Positions 43,963 through 52,579 of a stretch of 64,000 nucleotides of DNA are shown here, one piece after another. Under the pieces are notes generated by a model, which saw only the letters and a list, made by a program, of their open reading frames with translations, was not told the DNA's origin and did no database searches. Each line of letters begins with the position of its first letter. Position 1 is the first letter of the stretch. This DNA comes from Hathewaya massiliensis. Its GTDB lineage: Bacteria; Bacillota; Clostridia; Clostridiales; Clostridiaceae. The position numbers and the translations under genes were made by a program. The stretch is from contig NZ_CABFVD010000003.1 of NCBI RefSeq assembly GCF_902143515.1, positions 220,670 through 284,669 on the forward strand, written 5' to 3'.

Positions 43963-44622
43963 TTACTTTATTATGGTTCCACGGGTTCCATTCACAAATC
44001 CACATGCATTCGCTTCGTCATAATCTATATGTGCTGCTGTACTATAATTTGGACTTACTCTAATTACAACCTCATCAAATATTAAGGCTCTTTCACCTTC
44101 AACTCTTAGTTTAACTACTTCTTTATCTTTTACGTTAAATCTCTTTGCATCTTCTGGTGTAATATGAATATGTCTTTTTGCTGCTATTGCACCTTCTTCT
44201 AATCTAAGAGCTGCCTTGTCTGTAGCAATTATAATTGGCGCACTTCCCTTTATGTCACCTGACATTCTAACTGAAAGCTTTGTGCCTAATATGACTGCAT
44301 CACTTTTTGAAAGTTCTACTTGAGTTGCTCCTCTTGCAGGTCCTAGAACAATTACATTTTGTATTATTCCTCTAGGTCCTATTAAAGTTACTCTTTCTTC
44401 ACATGCATACTGTCCTGGTTGAGATAAATCTTTTTTTCTATTTAGCTTATATCCTTTTCCAAATAAATAATCAACATGCTCTTGTGAAAGGTGTACATGA
44501 CGCCCTGAAGCTTCTACTAAAATTGTGTCATCATCTTTTTCTGCCTTTGTCTCTTGTAGCTTCTTTACAACTTCTTCAACTATATATTCTAATCTCTCAT
44601 CTAATGTACTCACACTTTTCAC
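43963..44622 (-). CDS. pduL: Phosphate acyltransferase, PduL type (EutD role)
   Basis: Converts acetyl-CoA and phosphate to acetyl phosphate and CoA inside the microcompartment, regenerating CoA for EutE and allowing ATP formation by acetate kinase. Two PduL barrels are seen, with the zinc-binding ASGRHVHLS near residue 40 and AKRHIHITPEDA near 155, plus GPARGATQVELS and NYSTAAHIDYDEANACG. The N-terminus LDERLEYIVEEVVKKLQETK is an amphipathic encapsulation helix. It is not the unrelated Pta-type EutD of enterobacteria. 219 aa. Confidence 0.95.
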   Translation of the reverse strand: MKSVSTLDERLEYIVEEVVKKLQETKAEKDDDTILVEASGRHVHLSQEHVDYLFGKGYKLNRKKDLSQPGQYACEERVTLIGPRGIIQNVIVLGPARGATQVELSKSDAVILGTKLSVRMSGDIKGSAPIIIATDKAALRLEEGAIAAKRHIHITPEDAKRFNVKDKEVVKLRVEGERALIFDEVVIRVSPNYSTAAHIDYDEANACGFVNGTRGTIIK

Positions 44623-44624
44623 CT

Positions 44625-45389
44625 CTATTTTCCTTTAACTACAATAGCTTTTAAGGTCATTATATAGAAACAGCTGCTTAATCTGTTTAAATATCTAACT
44701 ATATCTTTTCTAGATATTTCGCCTTCTTCATTTTTAAAAGCCATTATTGCAGCAATTTCAACTTCTCTTGTAGCACTTCTTAAAAGATTTAATGCTACAG
44801 CCATATCTCCAATTTCATAAGATGGATAAAATAAATGATCCACATTTATATATTTCTTAGGATTATGAGAAATTGCTCTTAATTCATCTTCATTCATACC
44901 TAGTAAAGAAAACTCTCCTAAATTTTCATTTAGTATTTCTGCCTTTGCTATTTCCCTTAAGAACTTTAATACTTCTTCTAATTCTGAAAGTACTTTTTTA
45001 TTACCTAAGTTCTTAGCAAGGATTTGAGTTTCTAGTATTTTTCCTTCTAAGCTATCTATTTTCCCTCTAAAGATTATTCTCTTATGATCTTTAACTACAA
45101 GTTTATTTCCATAAAGTTGAGTCATGAATTCTGGTTTGGTTTCATAAAAACCGCCTTGAAGTCCCTCATACTTTGGCATAAACTTATTTTCTTCCTCTTT
45201 TTCAATTTTCTGATTATTGCCTTCAGGTGCTTTATCATCTTTTAAAACAAGCTTTATACCCTTATCTTGTAAATATTGTTTAGCTGATGGTGTAATTATA
45301 GTATTTTTTTCTACTACAAATTCCTTAATGTTTTCGCCTCTTAATTTAGATCTAAGTGCATATTCTGTTAATACACTCACTGTACTCAC
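44625..45389 (-). CDS. eutT: Corrinoid adenosyltransferase EutT
   Basis: Makes adenosylcobalamin from cobalamin and ATP for EutBC. The core from about residue 70 to the end matches EutT (THGTQLYG-like MTQLYGNKLVVKDHKRIIFRGKIDSLEG, SHNPKKYINVDHLFYPSYEIGD, LNRLSSCFYIM). The N-terminal 45 residues with IITPSAKQYLQDKGI form an extra small domain, joined by a charged linker. The metal motif HX11CCX2C of Salmonella EutT is missing: the whole protein has a single cysteine near the end. So it probably works without that metal site. It is followed within three bases by pduL. Confidence 0.9.
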   Translation of the reverse strand: MSTVSVLTEYALRSKLRGENIKEFVVEKNTIITPSAKQYLQDKGIKLVLKDDKAPEGNNQKIEKEEENKFMPKYEGLQGGFYETKPEFMTQLYGNKLVVKDHKRIIFRGKIDSLEGKILETQILAKNLGNKKVLSELEEVLKFLREIAKAEILNENLGEFSLLGMNEDELRAISHNPKKYINVDHLFYPSYEIGDMAVALNLLRSATREVEIAAIMAFKNEEGEISRKDIVRYLNRLSSCFYIMTLKAIVVKGK

Positions 45390-45409
45390 ACCCTTTTTAT
45401 ATACACGTC

Positions 45410-45429
45410 CCCGAACCTTTCAGTTCGGG
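45410..45429 (-). other. Intercistronic GC-rich hairpin eutM-eutT
   Basis: CCCGAAC / GTTCGGG stem of seven pairs with a six-base loop between eutM and eutT. There is no T-run. It could protect the highly expressed eutM part of the mRNA from 3' decay. The loop (TGAAAG) does not fit the EutV rule. Confidence 0.7.
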
Positions 45430-45460
45430 AACATCTATATGAATTCAACATTATTAAATC

Positions 45461-45745
45461 TTAGAATTCTGACTTTGGAAGAATTACTTCAACTTCACCG
45501 TGTGGTCTTGGGATTACATGTACAGATATTAATTCTCCAACTCTTTCAGCAGCAGCTGCACCAGCATCTGTAGCAGCTTTAACAGCTCCAACATCTCCTC
45601 TTACCATAACTGTTACTAATCCGCCACCAACTTGCTCTTTTCCTATTAAAGTTACGTTTGCAGCTTTAACCATAGCGTCTGCTGCTTCTATAGCTCCTAC
45701 TAAACCTTTAGTTTCGATCATTCCTAATGCATTTGTGTTTGCCAT
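45461..45745 (-). CDS. eutM: Major shell protein EutM (BMC-H)
   Basis: Hexameric shell tile of 94 aa. It is a textbook single BMC domain: [75 protein letters not shown]. The GG pair after VGGG marks the pore loop. The gene has a strong GGAGG ribosome binding site, as expected for the most abundant shell protein, and sits between eutE and eutT. Confidence 0.97.
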   Translation of the reverse strand: MANTNALGMIETKGLVGAIEAADAMVKAANVTLIGKEQVGGGLVTVMVRGDVGAVKAATDAGAAAAERVGELISVHVIPRPHGEVEVILPKSEF

Positions 45746-45796
45746 TATAAATTTCCTCCTTAAATTTAACTATTTATATATGTTAAGTTTAAATTT

Positions 45797-47263
45797 TTAT
45801 TTAGATTGTAAAGCTAATTTTTCTATTATCTTGTTTACAATTAGGTCAATGTATTCTTCTGGAATTTCATTTGACACTACTTTATTTGAAGTACCTTTTA
45901 TATCTTCTAATTCTCTAGTTCCCATAGCAATTCTTCTTATGTTTAATAAGTTCATTGGGCCTACATTATCAGAAGTAGCACTTCCACCTATAGCACCACA
46001 TCCTAAAGTTAAAGCTGGAACTAAGTTAGTTGAACCACCTATTCCACCTAAAGCACCTGGTGTGTTTACAAGTAATCTAGATACAGGAATCTTAACTGCA
46101 AAATCTCTGATTACTTCATCATCTTCTGCATGAAGTACTAGTGTATGACCTTTTCCTTCATTCATTAAGATTTCTATACACCTTTCTACTACTTTGTCAT
46201 ATGACTCTTCGCAGTAGAAAGCAAGGATTGGAGTTAATTTTTCTCTTGAGTATGGATTGTTCTTTCCAACTGTATTTTGTTCAGAAATCAATACTCTAAC
46301 ACCCTTTGGAATATCTAAACCTGATAATCCTGCAAGAACTTCTACACTCTTACCAACTATTTGTGGGTTCATTGTTCCATTTGGTCTTAAGATAAATCTT
46401 CCAAGCTTATCTGATTCTTCTTTGTTTAAGAAATAAGCTCCTTGACGAATAAGTTCTTCTTTAACAATTTCTTTCATTGGTGCTTCTACAACAACTGATT
46501 GTTCTGATGCACAAATTACTCCGTTGTCAAAAGTCTTAGAATCTAAAATTCTCTTAACAGCTAATTTTACATTAGCACTTCTGTGAATAAATGCAGGGCC
46601 ATTTCCAGGTCCAACACCTATAGCTGGAGTTCCTGAGCTGTATGCAGCTTTAACCATTGCTTCTCCACCTGTAGCTAAAATTAATGACATATCTTTATGT
46701 TTCATTAATTGATCTGTTCCTTCTAATGAAGGTACTGTTATGCATCCAATTAATCCTTCTGGAGCACCTGCTTTAACTGCAGCTTCTGTTATAACTTTTG
46801 CTGTTTCAATTATGCAGTTTTTAGCATTTGGGTGTGGAGCAAGTATTACTGCATTTCCTGCCTTAACACTTATCATTGCCTTATATATAACTGTTGAAGT
46901 TGGATTTGTTGAAGGTATTAAGGCTGCAACTACCCCAACTGGAACTGCAACTTCAAGAATTTTGTTCTCTTTATCTTCACCAATTATACCAACAGTTTTT
47001 AAATCTTTTATATTTTCATAAACATGTCTGCTTGCAAATTGATTTTTTATTACTTTATCTTCCCATCTACCAAAACCAGTTTCTTCGTTAGCTAATTTTG
47101 CAAGTCTTACTGCTTCTTTTTCAGCAGCTTCTGCCATAGCCTTAACTACTTTATCAACTTGTTCTTGGGTAAATGTTTTAAATATTTCTTGAGCTTTTTT
47201 TGCTTTAGCTATAAGATCTCTAGTTTCTTGTATTGCATACAAGTCTCTATCTAATATCTCCAT
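45797..47263 (-). CDS. eutE: CoA-acylating acetaldehyde dehydrogenase EutE
   Basis: Oxidises acetaldehyde with NAD and CoA to acetyl-CoA inside the microcompartment. The Rossmann and active-site regions are clear: LIPSTNPTSTVIYKAM, GVGPGNGPAFIH, and the catalytic cysteine in NGVICASEQSVV near residue 250. The N-terminus lacks the targeting helix found in enterobacterial EutE. Instead the C-terminus carries a linker and a helix EEYIDLIVNKIIEKLALQ of the encapsulation type. 488 aa. NADH made here is recycled by EutG. It lies between the EutK-like gene and eutM. Confidence 0.95.
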   Translation of the reverse strand: MEILDRDLYAIQETRDLIAKAKKAQEIFKTFTQEQVDKVVKAMAEAAEKEAVRLAKLANEETGFGRWEDKVIKNQFASRHVYENIKDLKTVGIIGEDKENKILEVAVPVGVVAALIPSTNPTSTVIYKAMISVKAGNAVILAPHPNAKNCIIETAKVITEAAVKAGAPEGLIGCITVPSLEGTDQLMKHKDMSLILATGGEAMVKAAYSSGTPAIGVGPGNGPAFIHRSANVKLAVKRILDSKTFDNGVICASEQSVVVEAPMKEIVKEELIRQGAYFLNKEESDKLGRFILRPNGTMNPQIVGKSVEVLAGLSGLDIPKGVRVLISEQNTVGKNNPYSREKLTPILAFYCEESYDKVVERCIEILMNEGKGHTLVLHAEDDEVIRDFAVKIPVSRLLVNTPGALGGIGGSTNLVPALTLGCGAIGGSATSDNVGPMNLLNIRRIAMGTRELEDIKGTSNKVVSNEIPEEYIDLIVNKIIEKLALQSK

Positions 47264-47267
47264 TTAG

Positions 47268-48014
47268 CTACCTCCTCTTCCAATGATCAAGAATAGCTTC
47301 TATTAGTTGCTCTTTCTTGCTAAATTTAATTTGTTTCTTTGTCAAAGAGGTCAACTCCATTTTTCTTGCAAGGGTTCTTAATTCTTGAACTTTCATATTT
47401 TGAAGTTCTTCCCTTGTCTTAACTTCTATATCTTCACCGTGTGTTTTTTCCTCTTTAATGTCTGTTTCTTTATTGTCAGATAAAACTTCATCTTTTGTGC
47501 TTTCTACTAATTCTTCTTTAGTATTTCTTGTTTCATCTTTAGTATTCTTTATATTTTCTTTAGCTTCACTTTTAATTTCTTCTTTTGTGTTTTCTAAAGC
47601 TTTTTCTTCATTTGTGTTGTTTGGGTTCTTTTCTTTTGTTTGAACTTCTAAGTTCTTTTGTTCTTCTTTAACTTCATCTTTTGCGTTTTTTAAATCTTCT
47701 ACTTTAGTATCTTGTTCAAATTTATCTTTTGTGTTTATATTTCTACCTTGTAACATCTCCCAAACCTCACTAGTAGCTTTAGGAATTACATGGATTGAAA
47801 TCAATGATCCAAGCTCATCTACTGCTACGGCTGCTGCCTCAACAGCAGCCTTTACAGCAGACACATCGCCCGTTATTTCTATGGTAACTCTACCACCTTT
47901 AACATATTCACAGCCTATTAAACTTACATTTGCAGATTTTAGTGCAACATCTAAACCCTCTATGGCTCCAACCAAGCCATAAGTTTCAATTAAACCTAAA
48001 GCTGATTTTTTCAT
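47268..48014 (-). CDS. BMC-H shell protein with charged linker and Rho-N/SAP-like tail (EutK-like)
   Basis: 248 residues in three parts. Residues 1-85 are a complete BMC-H domain (ALGLIETYGLVGAIEGLDVALKSANV...GDVSAVKAAVEAAAVAVDELGSLISIHVIP). Residues 95-200 are an almost pure Lys/Glu/Asn/Thr linker with roughly eleven-residue repeats of the type NTKEEIK. The last 45 residues, with MKVQELRTLARKMEL, LTKKQ and KKEQLIEAIL, look like the Rho N-terminal/SAP helical domain that binds nucleic acid. Enterobacterial EutK also joins a BMC domain to a nucleic-acid-binding-like tail, but a different one. Shell position is clear, tail function inferred. Confidence 0.85.
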   Translation of the reverse strand: MKKSALGLIETYGLVGAIEGLDVALKSANVSLIGCEYVKGGRVTIEITGDVSAVKAAVEAAAVAVDELGSLISIHVIPKATSEVWEMLQGRNINTKDKFEQDTKVEDLKNAKDEVKEEQKNLEVQTKEKNPNNTNEEKALENTKEEIKSEAKENIKNTKDETRNTKEELVESTKDEVLSDNKETDIKEEKTHGEDIEVKTREELQNMKVQELRTLARKMELTSLTKKQIKFSKKEQLIEAILDHWKRR

Positions 48015-48028
48015 AGGTTAATACCTAA

Positions 48029-48685
48029 TTAGAAATCAGTAGGGTTATCTGCTACAAACTTAACTGCTGCTGCAAATGCATCACATGCCGCCTTGCAAGC
48101 TGATTGGCTTCCAGTTAATAGTCCTCCACCAAAGTTTGTTTCTGTTGGTGGTCCGAAGAATGCCTTCATTTCAACTGCAGCTGCTTTCATTGCTGCATCT
48201 AATCCATACATTGCTTCTAGTGGTGGAGCTACTAAGTAAGCTAGAGCTTCCCCTTCTTCAATTCCTGCTGTTTCAGAAAGGTAAGAACCTGTTCTTGAAA
48301 TACATTGTGCATAGTATGGAACGCTGTCATCATCGTTTGCACTGAAGAATGTAGCATTTCCGCTTTCTATGAAATCTACTACTGCATTTAATCCACTTCT
48401 AACTTCCGCTGGACTTGGTCCTGAAATTATTCCAAGAACTTCTCCTGCTAATTTTGTGCTAGCATTTGCTGCACCAGCATACATTGATCTAGCATATACA
48501 ACTTTAACATCTGCTTTTTTAGTAGCTTCATCTAATGCTGTGTATGTAACATCATCACAGTCTGCTGTAATCATACCTATACTTTTGTGTTCTTCTGGTA
48601 AATTAAACTCTTTTGCCATTTCTGGGTTTGCATTTGGTATTATTTTAATACTTAAAACTGATGGACGAAGTGCATCATTTTTCAT
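48029..48685 (-). CDS. eutL: Shell protein EutL (tandem BMC trimer)
   Basis: 218-residue circularly permuted tandem BMC protein forming trimers with a gated pore in the ethanolamine microcompartment shell. Family sequence is clear: SVLSIKIIPNANPEMAKEF, IGMITADCDDVTYTALDEATKKADV, ARSMYAGAANASTKLAGEVLGIISGP, and FGPPTETNFGGGLLTGSQSACKAACDAF. It follows eutC by 22 bases. Confidence 0.96.
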   Translation of the reverse strand: MKNDALRPSVLSIKIIPNANPEMAKEFNLPEEHKSIGMITADCDDVTYTALDEATKKADVKVVYARSMYAGAANASTKLAGEVLGIISGPSPAEVRSGLNAVVDFIESGNATFFSANDDDSVPYYAQCISRTGSYLSETAGIEEGEALAYLVAPPLEAMYGLDAAMKAAAVEMKAFFGPPTETNFGGGLLTGSQSACKAACDAFAAAVKFVADNPTDF

Positions 48686-48707
48686 ATATTTCTCCTCCTA
48701 AACTAAA

Positions 48708-49583
48708 CTATAGTTTTAAATCAAGTCCGCTTGCTTTCTTCTCTAACATAATTTTGATGATTTCTGCAATGTGTGCACCTGCTTCTACTGGAGGTGTACC
48801 ACCCTTATGGATATTTGATAAAACTGTTCTTCTTGATTCTGGCATACCAACTGTTGCTTTATATGCAATATAAGCACTCATACTTTCAGCTGTAACAAGA
48901 CCTGGTCTTTCACCGATTAATACGCAAGTTACATCTGCACCAGTTTCTTCTGATATAACATCCATAGCACCAACTCTTCCGTACTTAACAAAGAAAGGAG
49001 TTCCTACATTGATTCCATATCCTTCTAATCCTTGGATTAATGCTGGTAATATATCTTTAATGTTAGCTTCTATAGCTTTTGAACTTAATCCATCAGATAC
49101 AAATATTTGAACTGTTGGATTTGCTTTAATATTAGATTTTAATTTAGCTAATTCTTCTTTTGAAATAGCTCTTCCATGGTCTGGTCTTGTAATATACTCA
49201 TCTTTTGTTTCACAAGTTGACTTAATTGAGAAAAGGTTAGCTTCTTTTAAAAACTCTTCTGGAACATCTGTGAAAACTGAGTCTTGTGCTGCTGCGTGGT
49301 CAGCTCTAAATCTTAACATTGTTTCTGTTTTATATCTAACACCTGCTCTGCCGATACCTATTCTTGCAGGTGTATGTTTTTTCATTTTTAAATATCCTTC
49401 TCTGTCAGCAGGATTTTCAACTAAAAGTTGTTCTCTTATGTTTATTTCTGTAATATCAGGAATCATTCCATTTTCATCAACTACAGTTTTAGTTACTGAA
49501 GTAGTAGTGTTTCCTTCCTTCTTTGTTGACATTTCTACTAATACTTGCTCTACTAATTTTTTTAAATCATTTTCAGAAAACAT
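48708..49583 (-). CDS. eutC: Ethanolamine ammonia-lyase small subunit EutC
   Basis: Small subunit of the adenosylcobalamin-dependent lyase that turns ethanolamine into acetaldehyde and ammonia. Family regions: [115 protein letters not shown]. The N-terminus [18 protein letters not shown] is an encapsulation helix followed by a Lys/Thr-rich linker. 291 aa. It is 14 bases after eutB. Confidence 0.97.
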   Translation of the reverse strand: MFSENDLKKLVEQVLVEMSTKKEGNTTTSVTKTVVDENGMIPDITEINIREQLLVENPADREGYLKMKKHTPARIGIGRAGVRYKTETMLRFRADHAAAQDSVFTDVPEEFLKEANLFSIKSTCETKDEYITRPDHGRAISKEELAKLKSNIKANPTVQIFVSDGLSSKAIEANIKDILPALIQGLEGYGINVGTPFFVKYGRVGAMDVISEETGADVTCVLIGERPGLVTAESMSAYIAYKATVGMPESRRTVLSNIHKGGTPPVEAGAHIAEIIKIMLEKKASGLDLKL

Positions 49584-49597
49584 CTTGTTACCTCCTT

Positions 49598-50974
49598 CTA
49601 TTTGTTAAGAAATATAGAAGCATCACCAGCATTCACGCCTAGCTTACCATTTTCTAAAATTCCATATTTTTCTAACCATGCTTCAAACTCTTTGATTGGT
49701 CTTAAACCTAATGTTTGTCTTAATGCAGCTGATTCATGATATCCTGTACATTGATAGTTAAGCATTACGTCATCTCCGTGAGGGATTCCCATGAAGTAGT
49801 TACATCCTGCTGCAGAAAGTAATACTGCTAAGTTTTCTATGTCATTTTGGTCAGCTTTCATGTGGTTAGTGTAACAAGCGTCACATCCCATTGAAATACC
49901 AGTTAATTTACCCATGAAGTGGTCTTCAAGACCTGCTCTTATAACTTGTTTGTTATCGTATAAGTATTCTGGTCCTATGAATCCAACAACTGTATTAACT
50001 ATAAATGGATTATATCTCTTTGCAAATCCATAACATCTAGCTTCCATTGTAAGCTGGTCAGCACCATAATGAGCATCTGAAGATAATTCAGAACCTTGAC
50101 CAGTTTCAAAGTACATTACGTTTGGTCCTGCTCCTGTTCCTTCTTTTAATGCTAAGTCTCTAGCTTCAGCAATTAATGAACCTGTTATACCAAAAGCTTC
50201 ATTTCCTTTTTCAGAACCTGCTATACTTTGGAATATAAGGTCTGCTGGAGCACCTTGTCTTATAGCTTCCATTTGTGTAGTAACGTGAGCTAATACACAA
50301 GTTTGAGTTGGTATTTCGAATTTATTTTTAATTTCTCCAAATTTCTCTAATACTTTTTTTACTGATCCTACAGTGTCATCAACTGGATTAAGACCTAATA
50401 CAGCGTCTCCAATACCATAAGATAATCCTTCAAATAATGAAGCAACTATACCGTCAATATCATCTGTTGGGTGGTTTGGTTGAAGTCTTACTGCTAAAAC
50501 TCCTTCATCACCAATTGTTGTGTTACAGTGAGCTGTTATTTTAATTTTGCTAGCTCCATGAATTAAGTCTAAGTTAGACATTAATTTAGCAACAGCAGCT
50601 ACCATTTCAGAAGTTAAACCTCTTGAAATCCTCTTAATCTCAGCACCTGTTGTTTTGTTATCAAGGATCCATTCTCTTAAATCTGCAACTGTCCAGTTTT
50701 TAATTTCATTGTAGATTCTTTCATTTACGTCATCTTGAATAATTCTTGTTACTTCGTCGATTTCGTAAGGAACTACTGGGTTGTTTCTTAAGTCAGATAA
50801 TGTTAAGTGACTTAACACAACTTTAGCTGCAACTCTTTCTTCAGCAGATTCAGCTGCAACTCCAGCTAATTTATCTCCTGATTTTTCTTCGTTAGCCTTA
50901 GCCAACACATCTTTAACATCCTTGAACTGATACATGTTTCCAAATAATTTAGTTTTTAGTATCACTGTGTTCAC
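49598..50974 (-). CDS. eutB: Ethanolamine ammonia-lyase large subunit EutB
   Basis: Catalytic subunit of the lyase, a TIM barrel that holds ethanolamine over adenosylcobalamin. Family marks include [88 protein letters not shown], and [24 protein letters not shown]. 458 aa is the usual size. It is placed with eutA upstream and eutC downstream, all behind the antitermination site at 52471-52561. Confidence 0.98.
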   Translation of the reverse strand: MNTVILKTKLFGNMYQFKDVKDVLAKANEEKSGDKLAGVAAESAEERVAAKVVLSHLTLSDLRNNPVVPYEIDEVTRIIQDDVNERIYNEIKNWTVADLREWILDNKTTGAEIKRISRGLTSEMVAAVAKLMSNLDLIHGASKIKITAHCNTTIGDEGVLAVRLQPNHPTDDIDGIVASLFEGLSYGIGDAVLGLNPVDDTVGSVKKVLEKFGEIKNKFEIPTQTCVLAHVTTQMEAIRQGAPADLIFQSIAGSEKGNEAFGITGSLIAEARDLALKEGTGAGPNVMYFETGQGSELSSDAHYGADQLTMEARCYGFAKRYNPFIVNTVVGFIGPEYLYDNKQVIRAGLEDHFMGKLTGISMGCDACYTNHMKADQNDIENLAVLLSAAGCNYFMGIPHGDDVMLNYQCTGYHESAALRQTLGLRPIKEFEAWLEKYGILENGKLGVNAGDASIFLNK

Positions 50975-50987
50975 CTCTCTATAATAA

Positions 50988-52433
50988 TTATGAATTGAAT
51001 ACCAATGTTTTTATTACTACTGGAACGACTTTACCATTAACTAAAGGCTTTCCTATGTCTATATAGTCACCATTTTCAACCTTAATGCTATCTATGCATA
51101 TAACCTTATTTTTACGTTTTAGATCCATATACATAGTTTGACCTAGCACCTTGGCAATATCTGATTCTACTATGACAAACACGGGAAAATCTTTTTGTAA
51201 GATTTCAGTCATTCCATATATTAAAGCTTGTGAAAGCTTTTTAACTTCATCAAAACTTGGAGTTTTAATTCCTCTTAGGGCAATTGCCACTTGTTGTTGT
51301 TCATTATCCAAGTTAAACCATTTTAATTTCTCTTTTACAGCATTTCCTATGCTTTCAAATCCACCTTTTTCATCTTCATCTGAAAGTTTTAGTATTGGCA
51401 AATTCTTTATAGGAAATACATCTTCTGTGTAGGTTATGGTGCTTCCACTAATATCTGTAGTATGTGAACCTGCCCCTACCACTGTAGCTCTGATTGTTTC
51501 TACAGCTTCTCTTAATTTAATTTTTGATAACAATGAAGACTTTACAATTTCTTCTCCCAAGATTACTCCAATATCTCCATACTTAAATGGATTGCTATAA
51601 TCATGATTGTAAATATAATCTGCAACTCCTCCTGAAAAGGTTATATAATCAATTTTATAATTGTCTTTTAATCCTTTTCCTCTTTCATTATTTGTAATAG
51701 AGTTTTCATAGTCTTCTGTTCTAGGTTTTACTGAAACTGATTCTTCTAAAATTCTTGCCATTTCTTTAGCTATTTTTCTAATCTTTTCTACTTCTGCTAT
51801 TTGACCTTCTTCTATATGAACCCCTATTTTTTCGGCAAGCCTCTTTATTTTAGGGAATATATAATAAACTTTCTTTGTTTCAGGATCTATTTTTATAAGT
51901 CTTCCACCTATATCTAGACAACCTGTATCTATTACTTCTCCATCCTTAAAAAGTACTAGATTCGATGTTCCACCACCAATATCTATATTAACTACAACAG
52001 AATCTTCTTTTGCAGAAATCCCATCAGCACCAGCACCTTTACCAGCTATTATGGATTCAAGGTCTGGCCCTGCTGTAGCAACTACGAAGTCTCCAGCAAA
52101 ACCACTTAAGCTCTGTAATACCTCGTTAGCATTTTCTTTTCTAGCAGTTTCCCCAGTGATTATTACAGCCCCAGTTTTTACATCCTTTGGGCTTATACCT
52201 GCTTTTTTGTATTCACTTTCGATGATTTCTCTTACTTTATTACCATCTATCTTGGTGTTGGAAATTAAGGGAGTAAAGTATATATCACTTCTGTAGATTA
52301 ACTCTTTATCTACTATTTTTATCCTTGGTATTGAAAAACTTGTTGCCAAATTTTCAATTGTAATTTTACTGAAAACTAGTTGGCTAGTTGACGTACCAAT
52401 GTCAATTCCAACACTTAGTATTTCTTCCCTCAC
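50988..52433 (-). CDS. eutA: Ethanolamine ammonia-lyase reactivating factor EutA
   Basis: Actin/Hsp70-fold ATPase that frees EutBC of damaged cobalamin so fresh adenosylcobalamin can bind. Phosphate-1 loop VGIDIGTSTSQLVFSK at residues 8-23, phosphate-2 loop VVNIDIGGGTSNLVLF near 150, and TFSGGVADYIY near 270. 481 aa. First gene behind an internal terminator with a EutV-type antitermination site, so eutA and everything downstream should need phosphorylated EutV. Confidence 0.96.
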   Translation of the reverse strand: MREEILSVGIDIGTSTSQLVFSKITIENLATSFSIPRIKIVDKELIYRSDIYFTPLISNTKIDGNKVREIIESEYKKAGISPKDVKTGAVIITGETARKENANEVLQSLSGFAGDFVVATAGPDLESIIAGKGAGADGISAKEDSVVVNIDIGGGTSNLVLFKDGEVIDTGCLDIGGRLIKIDPETKKVYYIFPKIKRLAEKIGVHIEEGQIAEVEKIRKIAKEMARILEESVSVKPRTEDYENSITNNERGKGLKDNYKIDYITFSGGVADYIYNHDYSNPFKYGDIGVILGEEIVKSSLLSKIKLREAVETIRATVVGAGSHTTDISGSTITYTEDVFPIKNLPILKLSDEDEKGGFESIGNAVKEKLKWFNLDNEQQQVAIALRGIKTPSFDEVKKLSQALIYGMTEILQKDFPVFVIVESDIAKVLGQTMYMDLKRKNKVICIDSIKVENGDYIDIGKPLVNGKVVPVVIKTLVFNS

Positions 52434-52470
52434 CTTAATTACTTCCTTTCATTATTTATTTAAAGGACAT

Positions 52471-52561
52471 AAAAAGCCTAGAGACTATCAATAGATATAT
52501 TTATATCTACTGAATATTCTCTAGGCTTCATTGCCTTGCTAATAAGTACATCTTTGTACTT
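52471..52561 (-). promoter_or_regulatory. EutV (ANTAR) antitermination site before eutA
   Basis: On the minus strand hairpin 1 is AAGTAC-AAAGAT-GTACTT (52561-52544) and hairpin 2 is AGGC-AATGAA-GCCT (52536-52523). Both have six-base loops with A at position 1 and G at position 4, the published ANTAR target rule. Hairpin 2 shares its 3' arm with the 5' arm of an intrinsic terminator (arms 52518-52528 and 52474-52484, T-run). EutV binding would block the terminator and allow transcription of eutA onwards. Confidence 0.9.
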
Positions 52562-52579
52562 ATTTGTACAAATATTTTT

